Positions 1 through 7,267 of a DNA stretch of 54,870 nt are shown piece after piece. This stretch comes from Caulobacter sp. (lineage in GTDB: Bacteria > Pseudomonadota > Alphaproteobacteria > Caulobacterales > Caulobacteraceae): NCBI GenBank assembly GCA_028291055.1, contig JAQGIP010000079.1, forward strand, positions 1 through 54,870, read 5' to 3'. The notes under the pieces were generated by a model. It was not told where the DNA came from. It made no database searches and saw nothing but the letters and a program-made list of their open reading frames with translations. Position numbers and translations under genes: made by a program. The first letter of the stretch is position 1. Each line of letters opens with the position of its first letter.

Positions 1-259
1 CCAGAACCAGGTTCGGGCCGCCGTCGATCTTCTGCTTTTCAAGGCTGTCCTGGCTGAAGGCCGAGACCGCGATCGGAACGTCCTGCAGACGTTCTTCCTT
101 CTTCTGCGCCGTGACGACGACTTCGCCCACCGTGGTCGCGCCGCTGTCGGCGTTGGCGTCGGCATCGGCGGCGTGGGCGGGAAGCGCGATGGCGCCGAGG
201 GCCACGGCGGACACGCCGACGGCCAGGAAATGACGCAAGCTCGAAACTGGAATGCTCAA
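1..259 (-). CDS. TonB-dependent receptor, N-terminal part (cut by window start)
   Basis: Outer-membrane TonB-dependent receptor that would import a ligand using TonB energy. The visible 86 residues comprise a signal peptide ending in an AHA-type cleavage site near residue 30, a short Asp/Ala/Asn linker, then the motif GEVVVTAQKKEERLQDVPIA typical of a TonB box and the beginning of the plug domain. No ATG exists upstream in frame. The start is TTG at 259, preceded by an AGAGGGG ribosome-binding site 7-8 bases away. The gene runs off the left edge, so the barrel and substrate class cannot be judged. It is divergent from the AraC-type regulator at 403, with a tandem operator between them, so that regulator probably controls it (inference). 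Confidence 0.85.
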   Translation of the reverse strand, partial: MSIPVSSLRHFLAVGVSAVALGAIALPAHAADADANADSGATTVGEVVVTAQKKEERLQDVPIAVSAFSQDSLEKQKIDGGPNLVL

Positions 260-348
260 AATAGGTTCCCCTCTAGGAATCGGCGACGTCAACTGCGTCA
301 CTCGGTGTTGTTCTCCCCCCTAGGATAGGGCACGACGCCGTTCCCAAG

Positions 349-385
349 TTGACATATCGCGCAATAAATTTGACATATTGCGCAA
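349..385. promoter_or_regulatory. Tandem direct-repeat operator, likely AraC-type
   Basis: Two direct copies of TTGACATAT(C/T)GCGCAA lie at 349-364 and 370-385. They match at 15 of 16 positions and are exactly 21 bp apart start to start, i.e. two helical turns on one DNA face. AraC-family proteins bind such direct half-sites with their two HTH motifs. The second copy ends 17 bp before the ATG of the AraC-type gene at 403 and about 125 bp from the divergent receptor start. Autoregulation plus control of the receptor is the simplest reading. Each copy also contains TTGACA, so part of the signal could be a -35 element. Confidence 0.7.
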
Positions 386-402
386 AGGGGTAGGGGTTTG
401 TC

Positions 403-1413
403 ATGTCGGGTGTCGTTTCCAGCATCGCGCTCACCGGCGCGGCGGAACTGATCGTCGAACTGGGCGGCAGGCCCGACGCCATGGCCCGCGATGTCGGCAT
501 GCCGATCGAGGCCTTGAGCGAGCGCGACATCCCCATTCGCTCGAAGCATGTGATCCGCTTCTTCGAACTGGCCGCGGCCCGTTGCGGCGCCCGCGACTTC
601 GGCCTGCGCCTGGCGCGCCGCCAGGGGTTGCAGGTGCTCGGGCCGCTGTGGGTGCTGATCCGCAACGCGCCCACCGTGCGCGCGGCGCTCACCGACCTGG
701 CCGCCAACTTCGCCTTCTACACAACCTCCTCGGTGGTCCGCATCGAGCCCACCCGCGACGGCGTGGCCGCCTGCTATGAGACCCGCAGCAAGGGGGTCCA
801 GGCCGACGTCCAGACCATCGAGCTGGCGCTGGGCATCCTTTGCCTGGAATTGCGGCGCTCGCTGGGCCCGCGCTGGAATCCGGTGGCCACCCAGTTCCGC
901 TATTCGGCCCCCGCCGACCTGCGCAGCCACCGCGCCCTGTTCGGCGACCTGCTGCTGTTCAATCAGGACCGCAACGCGCTGCACATCGACGGAGCGGCCT
1001 GCAAACAGCCCCTTGCCCCCTCCAGCGGCCATGTGCACCGGGTGCTGTCGCGCGCCATGCGCGCCGCCTCGGGCAACGACACCCCCAGCGAGGCCACCCG
1101 GGTGGAGCTGGCGCTGCGGGCCATGCTGTTGAACGCCGCCTTCGACCTGCCCGCCGTGGCCCGTGAGCTGGGCGTTCGCCCCCGCACCCTGCAGCTGCGC
1201 CTCAGCGAGGAGGGCGTGACCTTCCAATATCTGCTGGACCGGGTGCGGCTGGACCTGGCCCACAAATACCTGCGCGAATCCAACCTCTCGGCGGCCGAGA
1301 TCGCCGAGCTGCTGCGCTTCGCCGATTCCAGCGTCTTCAGCCGCTTCATGCGCCATCAGACCGGCGCGACGCCTCGCACCGTGCGCCGCGATGCGCGGCT
1401 GGATGCGGCCTGA
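403..1413 (+). CDS. AraC-family transcriptional regulator with arabinose-binding-like N-terminal domain
   Basis: A 336-residue transcription factor. Residues about 10-200 match the layout of the N-terminal ligand-sensing domain of OruR/ArgR-type AraC regulators (GAAELIVELGG start, GLRLARRQGLQVLGPLW around residue 67). Residues about 235-330 form the double HTH, with FDLPAVARELGVRPRTLQLR as the first helix-turn-helix and LSAAEIAELLRFADSSVFSR as the second. The ATG follows a G-rich ribosome-binding stretch (AGGGG at 392-396). It is divergent from the truncated TonB receptor, and the tandem operator lies directly upstream of its own start. The inducer is unknown; a ligand of the receptor is a reasonable guess. 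Confidence 0.9.
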   Translation: MSGVVSSIALTGAAELIVELGGRPDAMARDVGMPIEALSERDIPIRSKHVIRFFELAAARCGARDFGLRLARRQGLQVLGPLWVLIRNAPTVRAALTDLAANFAFYTTSSVVRIEPTRDGVAACYETRSKGVQADVQTIELALGILCLELRRSLGPRWNPVATQFRYSAPADLRSHRALFGDLLLFNQDRNALHIDGAACKQPLAPSSGHVHRVLSRAMRAASGNDTPSEATRVELALRAMLLNAAFDLPAVARELGVRPRTLQLRLSEEGVTFQYLLDRVRLDLAHKYLRESNLSAAEIAELLRFADSSVFSRFMRHQTGATPRTVRRDARLDAA

Positions 1414-1424
1414 GGGGAAGGACG

Positions 1425-3230
1425 CTAGCCCGCCGCTTCCCGTTGTTCGGCGTCCGCCCCGTCGGACGCGGGCGCCAGAGCCCGGTCCATCGCCTGGAAC
1501 AGCGCGGTCATATCGATCGGTTTGGCGACGACGCCGTCCATACCGGCCTCCATATAGTCCGCGATCTGGTGGGTCATGGCGTTCGCCGTCACCGCGACGA
1601 TGGGCGTCCGCGCGCGGCCGGTGGCCCGCTCGCGCAGCCGGATGGCGCGCGTGGCCTCGATGCCGTCCATTTCCGGCATCTGGATGTCCATCAGGATGAT
1701 GTCCCAGTCCTGCTCCTCCCAGGCGGCAAGGGCCTCCTTGCCGTTGTTGGCCATGCTCGGCGTGAGGCCGGCCGGCGCGAGCAGCGTCTTCAGGACCAGT
1801 TGATTGGTCGGATTGTCCTCGGCGGCGAGAATCTTGAGGTCGGCCGCGCCGTCGGCCGGCGCCGCGCGGTCTTGCGAAGCCTTCGGCTCCTCGGCCGACT
1901 CGAGCCGCTCCAGGGCTAGCCTGAAGGTGAAGGTGGAGCCTACGCCCGGCGTGCTCTCCGCCGCGATGACGCCGCCCATCAGGGCCGTGAGCTGGCTGCA
2001 GACGGCCAGCCCGATCCCGCTCCCGCCATGCCGGCGCGTGAGCGTCGCGTCGGCCTGGAAGAAGCCCTCGAACAGTCGCGCCAGGTGGCAGGCCTCGATG
2101 CCGATCCCGGTGTCCACGACCCGGAAGACCACCTGCTCGCCCTCCTCATCGATCCGAAGGGTGACGCCCCCGGTCTGGGTGAATTTCACGGCATTGTCGG
2201 CGAGGCTGTAAAGCACCCGCCGGATACGGCCGGCGTCGCCCAGGTAGCGGCCCGCCGCCGCGTCCGAGATTTCGAATTCGAACCCCAGGTCCTTCTTCGC
2301 CGCCAGCGGCCGATAGATGGCGGCCACGCCGCGCACCAGGTGTTCGAGGTCGAAGGCGACCGGCTCGAGATCCAGGGTGCTGGCCTCGACCTTGGACAGG
2401 TCCAGCAGATCGTTGAGCACCGACAGCAGGCTCTCGCTCGAGCGGCGGATGATCCGCACCCGCTCGCGCTGGACGGCGGTGAGATGGTCGCTGGTGAGCG
2501 CCTGGGCCATGCCCAGCACCCCGTTCAGCGGGGTGCGCAATTCGTGGCTCATGTTGGCGAGGAATTCCGATTTGGCGCGGTTCGCCGCGTCGGCGGCCTT
2601 CTCCCGCGCCTCGGCCGCCTCGCGCGCGGCCATCAGCTCGATCCAGGCGCCGGCGAGCTGGGCCCGCGCCGACCAGAACTGGACGGCGAACATCGCGATC
2701 GTGAAGGCCGGCGCCAGGGCTCCCAGCAGATGTCCATGCTCAAGCGCCCTGACCATCAAGCCCCAGCCGACGAGGCCGAGAATGGCCAGATAGGGGGCCA
2801 GGCAGGCGCCCAGGATCACGGGCGAGCGATAGTAGCGCATCAGCACATGGACCATCGAGGCGCTCATCAGGGCAAAGGCGAAGAGGCGCTCGCCGGGGCC
2901 GCCCCTGGCGATCAGGACCAGGGCCGCCAGGGCGTAGACCGACGTCGTGAAGATGCGCAGGCCGGCGGCCCAGGCCGCGCCCGCCTTCGAAAACCCGCGC
3001 GTCGCCATGTGGCGCAGAAGCTGGTTCTCCGCGCCCACCGCCACCACCGCGATCACGGCCCAGGCTAGGACCGCCGGCCATCGCAGGACGCTGAGGCCCA
3101 TCAGACAGACCATGGTCATGCCGAGAATCTGGACCACCAGGTTGCGGCTCAACTGGACCGTGAAGGCAATCGGATGCGGATAGGCGCTCGACGTCCTGGA
3201 CACCCCGGTCGCTTCAGGTGACATCGCCAT
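1425..3230 (-). CDS. Hybrid sensor histidine kinase with receiver domain
   Basis: A 601-residue membrane hybrid kinase. Residues about 25-190 hold several hydrophobic segments with no recognisable periplasmic sensor domain, followed by a short coiled-coil (AAREAAEAREKAADAANRAK). The HisKA box is NMSHELRTPLNGVLGM with the phospho-accepting His at 229. The ATPase domain shows LADNAVKFT (N box), DTGIGI (G1) and GGSGIGLAV (G2). A C-terminal receiver runs from about 465, with EDN acidic residues, the phospho-Asp in LMDIQMPEMDG and the conserved Lys in AKPID. The ATG at 3230 has a GGGAG ribosome-binding site. It is convergent with the AraC gene, with an 11-bp gap. No phosphotransfer partner is adjacent; the stand-alone receiver at 12508 is one candidate. 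Confidence 0.92.
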   Translation of the reverse strand: MAMSPEATGVSRTSSAYPHPIAFTVQLSRNLVVQILGMTMVCLMGLSVLRWPAVLAWAVIAVVAVGAENQLLRHMATRGFSKAGAAWAAGLRIFTTSVYALAALVLIARGGPGERLFAFALMSASMVHVLMRYYRSPVILGACLAPYLAILGLVGWGLMVRALEHGHLLGALAPAFTIAMFAVQFWSARAQLAGAWIELMAAREAAEAREKAADAANRAKSEFLANMSHELRTPLNGVLGMAQALTSDHLTAVQRERVRIIRRSSESLLSVLNDLLDLSKVEASTLDLEPVAFDLEHLVRGVAAIYRPLAAKKDLGFEFEISDAAAGRYLGDAGRIRRVLYSLADNAVKFTQTGGVTLRIDEEGEQVVFRVVDTGIGIEACHLARLFEGFFQADATLTRRHGGSGIGLAVCSQLTALMGGVIAAESTPGVGSTFTFRLALERLESAEEPKASQDRAAPADGAADLKILAAEDNPTNQLVLKTLLAPAGLTPSMANNGKEALAAWEEQDWDIILMDIQMPEMDGIEATRAIRLRERATGRARTPIVAVTANAMTHQIADYMEAGMDGVVAKPIDMTALFQAMDRALAPASDGADAEQREAAG

Positions 3231-3320
3231 AGCCTGCTCCCTCGGACCGGCAGTTTGGCCCGAGACGCCTGACGCGGCGTTAACAACCTGGGATATTGTC
3301 CGGCGAAGCGAAATCGGCCC

Positions 3321-4748
3321 TCATGGGGGCGTAAACGCACCCGCGTAGGTTTCGCGCAGCAGGTTCTTCTGCACCTTGCCCATGGCGTTGCGCGGCAGTT
3401 CGTCCACGAAGAACACCCGCTTTGGAGCCTTGAAGGCGGCCAGCCTCTCACGCGCCGCCGCCACGATGGCGGCCTCGCTGCCCGTCCCGATGATGACGGC
3501 GGCCACCGCCTCGCCGAAGTCCGGGTGCGGCAGGCCGATCACCGCGCTCTCGGTGACCCCCGCCAACTCGTCCAGCACCAGCTCGATCTCCTTAGGATAG
3601 ACGTTGTAGCCGCCGCAGATGATCAGGTCCTTGGCCCGGCCACTGATCCAGACCCGACCGTCCGTGTCCTGACGGCCCACGTCGCCGGTGATGAAGAAGC
3701 CGTCGGCGGTGATGAAGAAGCCGTCGGCGGTGAACTCCTCGGCGGTCTTTTCCGGCATGCGCCAGTAGCCCTGGAAGACACTGGGTCCACGGATCTGGAG
3801 GACGCCGGTCTCGCCGCCCCCCGTGTCGATGCGCAGCTCCACGCCCGGCAGGGGGAAGCCGACGCTGCCGGCGACCCGCTCGCCGTCCAGCGGATTGGAG
3901 GTGATGATCACCGCCTCGCTCATGCCATAGCGCTCCAGGATGCGCTGGCCGGCGCGGGCCTCGAATTCCCGGAAGGTGGATTCCAGCAGCGGCGCGGAGC
4001 CGCAGATGAAGACCCGCATATGGGCCGCGCTCTGGCGCGTGAAGCCGGGGTTGGCCAGTAGCCGCGTATAGAAGGTCGGCACCCCCATCATCACCGTCGA
4101 GCGCGCCAGACCGGCCAGCACCGGGCCATCCTCATACTTGTCCAGCCACACCATCGGCGCGCCCGACAGGAAGGCGCAGTGCAGCGCCACGAACAGCCCA
4201 TGCACATGGAAGATCGGCAGGGCGTGGAGCAGCACGTCATCCGGCGTGAAGCCCCAGGCCTGGTGCAGCGCCTGGGCGTTGGCCGCCAACGCGCCGTGGG
4301 TCAGCATCGCGCCTTTCGACCGGCCGGTCGTGCCGGACGTGTAGATCAGGCTGGCCAGGTCTCCATCATCGCGCGGCGTGACTTCCGTCAGCGGCTCAAG
4401 ACCGGCCGCCTCCGCCGCAAGGGCCACGGCGTCGCGCACCACCAGGGCCGGTTCGGCGTCCTCCAGGAAGTAGGCGACCTCGGCCTCGGTGTAGGCGGTG
4501 TTCAGCGGCGTGAAGACGGCCCCGATCTTCAGCGTCGCCAGATAGAGCATCACCGCCTCGGGGCTCTTGGCGGTCTGCACCACCACCCGGTCGCCGACGC
4601 CGACGCCGCGCCGGGCCAACAGCCGCGCCAGCCGCCCGGCGCATAGCTCCAGGGTCCCGTAGCTGATCGCCCCGCCGTCGGGCAGCAGAAAGCAGGGCGC
4701 CGTCCGGTCGGTGGGAAATCGCGAAGCCAGAAGGTCGTACAGGTTCAT
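3321..4748 (-). CDS. Malonyl-CoA synthetase-like acyl-CoA ligase
   Basis: ANL-superfamily adenylate-forming ligase of 475 residues that would activate a short carboxylic acid to its CoA thioester. Visible motifs: P-loop TSGTTGRSKG at 137-146, the LPIFHVHGL segment, ERYGMSE (A5), GDVGRQDTDGRVWISGRAKD (A7/A8) and the catalytic lysine region LPRNAMGKVQKNLLRETY. That C-terminus and the HVHGLF segment resemble MatB/ACSF3 malonyl-CoA synthetases more than long-chain ligases (established family pattern, specificity inferred). An exact 21-bp tandem duplication repeats TADGFFI at residues 340-353, just before the conserved GD, and may disturb the hinge. It lies 8 bp downstream of the crotonase gene and probably shares its transcript. 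Confidence 0.85.
   Translation of the reverse strand: MNLYDLLASRFPTDRTAPCFLLPDGGAISYGTLELCAGRLARLLARRGVGVGDRVVVQTAKSPEAVMLYLATLKIGAVFTPLNTAYTEAEVAYFLEDAEPALVVRDAVALAAEAAGLEPLTEVTPRDDGDLASLIYTSGTTGRSKGAMLTHGALAANAQALHQAWGFTPDDVLLHALPIFHVHGLFVALHCAFLSGAPMVWLDKYEDGPVLAGLARSTVMMGVPTFYTRLLANPGFTRQSAAHMRVFICGSAPLLESTFREFEARAGQRILERYGMSEAVIITSNPLDGERVAGSVGFPLPGVELRIDTGGGETGVLQIRGPSVFQGYWRMPEKTAEEFTADGFFITADGFFITGDVGRQDTDGRVWISGRAKDLIICGGYNVYPKEIELVLDELAGVTESAVIGLPHPDFGEAVAAVIIGTGSEAAIVAAARERLAAFKAPKRVFFVDELPRNAMGKVQKNLLRETYAGAFTPP
3690..3731. repeat. Exact 21-bp in-frame tandem duplication inside the acyl-CoA ligase gene
   Basis: Positions 3690-3710 and 3711-3731 are identical 21-mers in direct tandem. 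On the coding strand each specifies TADGFFI, so the protein reads EEFTADGFFITADGFFITGD where homologues carry the segment once. Perfect identity suggests a recent slippage event (inference). Confidence 0.9.
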
Positions 4749-4756
4749 AGGCGTCC

Positions 4757-5536
4757 TCAGCGGCCGGTGAATTGGGGCCGGCGCTTTTCCATGAAGGCCC
4801 GGCGGCCCTCGGCATAGTCGGCGCTGTCGAAGCAGGCGGCGTTGAGCGCCTCCAGCCGCGCGATATCGGGGCGGCCCTGCGCGATCTGATCGACCGCCTC
4901 CTTGGCGGCCACCAGGCTGAGCGGCGCATTGTCGGCCAGAGTGGCGGCCAGCTCCGCGACCCGGGCCTCAAGCGCCGACGCGGCGACCACCTCGGTCACC
5001 AGGCCCAGCCTCAGCGCCTCCTGGGCGTCCAATCGCCGTGCGGTGAACAGGATCGACTTGGCCTGCGAAGGCCCGACCAGACCCACCAGGTCGCGGATGG
5101 ACTCGGCAGGATAGGCCACCCCTAGCCGCGCGGCGGGGATGGCGAAGCGGACGTCGGCGGCGGCGATGCGGATGTCGGCCTTCATGGCGATGGCCAGGCC
5201 GCCGCCCATGCACCAGCCCCGGATGGCCGCGACCAAGGGCTTTTCGAACCGGGCCAGGGCCCCCATCGCCCGCGCCGTGGCGGCGTTATAGTGGGCCCCG
5301 CGCGTCGCGTCGGCGCGCTCGGCCTCGAACTCGGAGATGTCGGCGCCGGACACGAAGGCCTCCTCCCCCGCCCCGCGCATGACCACCAGCCGCACATTCG
5401 GATCGGCGGCAAAAATGGCCACCGCCTCGGCGACTCCCTCCCACATGGCCAGTGACATGGCGTTGCGCCGCGCCGGACTGTCGAAGATCAGCCAGCCCAC
5501 AGCCCCGTCCGTCCGTGTCCGGATGGTTCCGCTCAT
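4757..5536 (-). CDS. Enoyl-CoA hydratase/isomerase (crotonase) family protein
   Basis: Crotonase-fold enzyme of 259 residues acting on an acyl-CoA. The oxyanion-hole segments are visible: EAFVSGADISEFEAE near residue 60 and RGWCMGGGLAIAMKADIRIA near residue 105. The usual second catalytic Glu position falls in the FAIPAARLGVAYP segment, which lacks an obvious Glu, so hydratase activity is less certain than isomerase or decarboxylase activity. A GTG at 5548 overlaps the upstream stop as TGAGTG. The ATG at 5536 is preferred because GGAGAGGG sits just ahead of it. It lies between NDH-2 and the malonyl-CoA-synthetase-like gene in a tight operon. The partner ligase suggests a shared short-chain acyl-CoA route (inference). 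Confidence 0.85.
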   Translation of the reverse strand: MSGTIRTRTDGAVGWLIFDSPARRNAMSLAMWEGVAEAVAIFAADPNVRLVVMRGAGEEAFVSGADISEFEAERADATRGAHYNAATARAMGALARFEKPLVAAIRGWCMGGGLAIAMKADIRIAAADVRFAIPAARLGVAYPAESIRDLVGLVGPSQAKSILFTARRLDAQEALRLGLVTEVVAASALEARVAELAATLADNAPLSLVAAKEAVDQIAQGRPDIARLEALNAACFDSADYAEGRRAFMEKRRPQFTGR

Positions 5537-5548
5537 TGCCCTCTCCAC

Positions 5549-6880
5549 TCAGATATCCGCCGGCGGCTTGGCCACCGCGATCGGCGCGTGCGGATCAGGC
5601 ATGTCGCCGGTGATCAGCCGCGAGCCGCGCTCGAAGGTCAGATAGGCCCAGACCCAGTCGAGCGTCACCGCCAGCCGGTTCCTGAACCCGATCAGGAAAT
5701 AGATGTGGGCCAGGCACCAGAACAGCCACGCCACCACGCCCTTCAGCTCGATGGGCCCCAACTGCGCCACCGCCGCCTGGCGCCCGATGGTGGCTAGGGA
5801 GCCGAAATCCACATAGCGGAACGGGGCCCGCTCCTGGGGTTTGCCGCCTCGCGCCTCGCGCGCGATCAGCCGGCCCAGATATTCGCCCTGCTGCTTGGCC
5901 ACCGGCGCCACCCCCGGCAGCGGCCTGCCGTCCGGGGTGGGCGGCGCGGCGGTGTCGCCGATAACGAAGACGTTGGGATGGCCCGCGATGGAAAGGTCCG
6001 GCCCTACCTTGGCGCGCCCCGCCCGGTCGGCCTCCACGCCCAGCAGCACCGCCGCCTTCGACGCCATGACGCCGGCCGCCCAGGCCACGGTGCGCGCGGC
6101 GATCCGCTCGCCGCCCACCACCACGCCGTCGGCGTCGCAGGCCGTCACCGCCTGGCCCAACCGAACCTCCACGCCCAGGCGTTCCAGCGCCCTGGACGCA
6201 TAGGCCGACAACCGCTCGGAGAAGCCCGGCAGCACCCGGGGCCCGGCCTCGACCAGCACCACCCGCACCCGGTGGCCGTGCAAGGCGCGGAAATCGCCGG
6301 ACAGCGCCCGCTTGGCCAGCTCCGCCACCGCGCCGGCCAGCTCCACGCCCGTGGGCCCGGCGCCCACCAGCACGAAGGTCAGCAGCCGATCACGCTCCGC
6401 CGTGCTCTCTTCCAGTTCCGCCATCTCGAAGGCCAGCAGCACCCGGCGGCGCAGCGCGATGGCGTCTTCCAACGACTTCAGGCCCGGCGCGAAGGGCCGC
6501 CACTCGTCGTGGCCGAAATAGGCGTGGGCGGCGCCGGTGGCGATCACCAGGATGTCATAGGGCTCGATCCGCGAGGCCACGCTCACCGTCCGGGCGGCCA
6601 GGTCCACGCCGGTCACCTCGCCCAGCACGACGCGGGTATTCTCCTGGCGGCGCAGCACGCTGCGGATGGGGCTGGCGATCTGGGTCGGGGCCAGGCCTGC
6701 CGTCGCCACCTGATAGAGCAGCGGCTGGAAGAGGTGGTGGTTGCGGCGGTCGATCAGCACCACGTCCACCGCCGCATGGCCGAGCGCCTTGGCCAGGGCC
6801 AAGCCGCCGAAGCCGGCGCCGACGATGACCACGCGGGGTCTGGCCCCCGCCTTGCGTCCGCTGCTGTCCGAGACCGTCAT
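5549..6880 (-). CDS. ndh: Type II NADH dehydrogenase (NDH-2), NAD(P)/FAD-dependent oxidoreductase
   Basis: Single-subunit, non-proton-pumping NADH:quinone oxidoreductase of 443 residues on the cytoplasmic membrane face. It has an N-terminal FAD dinucleotide fold VVIVGAGFGGLALAKAL, a second Rossmann fold FVLVGAGPTGVELAGAVAEL around 170, the late FAD motif NVFVIGDTAA near 310, and the quinone-side segment APVAKQQGEYLGR. A C-terminal hydrophobic/amphipathic stretch (GVVAWLFWCLAHIYFLIGF) is the membrane anchor typical of this family. The open frame extends 38 codons further upstream, but the ATG at 6880 has GGAGG at the right distance. It is first of a three-gene minus-strand run with the crotonase and acyl-CoA ligase. 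Confidence 0.92.
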   Translation of the reverse strand: MTVSDSSGRKAGARPRVVIVGAGFGGLALAKALGHAAVDVVLIDRRNHHLFQPLLYQVATAGLAPTQIASPIRSVLRRQENTRVVLGEVTGVDLAARTVSVASRIEPYDILVIATGAAHAYFGHDEWRPFAPGLKSLEDAIALRRRVLLAFEMAELEESTAERDRLLTFVLVGAGPTGVELAGAVAELAKRALSGDFRALHGHRVRVVLVEAGPRVLPGFSERLSAYASRALERLGVEVRLGQAVTACDADGVVVGGERIAARTVAWAAGVMASKAAVLLGVEADRAGRAKVGPDLSIAGHPNVFVIGDTAAPPTPDGRPLPGVAPVAKQQGEYLGRLIAREARGGKPQERAPFRYVDFGSLATIGRQAAVAQLGPIELKGVVAWLFWCLAHIYFLIGFRNRLAVTLDWVWAYLTFERGSRLITGDMPDPHAPIAVAKPPADI

Positions 6881-7267
6881 GCGCCCTCCGCGTGAGGCCA
6901 GATAGCGCGCCAAGGCCCCCCAGGCCAAGGGCCCCGGACCATCCATTCGCGTCACAGGCGAAATGAGTCCGCGCCGCCCCCGGGTTGGGATCAAGTCGCC
7001 GCACGGGTTTGATTAACAGGCCGCGCGGGGCTTCGGGGGGAGCCGGCAGGCGCGTTGCCGATGCGATGCGCCGCGCCCAGGCCAAACCCATTTTGAGCCC
7101 ACTGCCAGGGGCTCAAGCGCGCGCGTCAGAATGTCCGGTTTACCAAACACATTCCGCCCCTCATGAGTGATGGGTGGGCGTCAACTCGCAGGACAGGCGG
7201 GACTTAAGGTAAAAGCCGAGTCAAGCTTGACTATAAGAATAGAATAGGCCCGTCGGGGGTTTTGTAT
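6881..7267. promoter_or_regulatory. Divergent intergenic region with 14-bp palindrome
   Basis: This 387-bp gap separates the divergent NDH-2 and pectate-lyase-like genes. No credible gene is seen. A perfect palindrome AGTCAAGCTTGACT lies at 7219-7232, about 36 bp before the lyase ATG, followed by an A+T-rich stretch (TATAAGAATAGAAT, 7232-7245) that is unusual for this sequence and probably holds the lyase promoter. The palindrome is placed where a repressor dimer would block it (inference). Confidence 0.45.

Noticed and set aside
349..375. The two TTGACA strings read as -35 promoter elements
   Set aside because: No convincing -10 lies 16-18 bp downstream of either; the 16-mer identity at 21-bp spacing is better explained as an operator, although a -35 overlap is not excluded.
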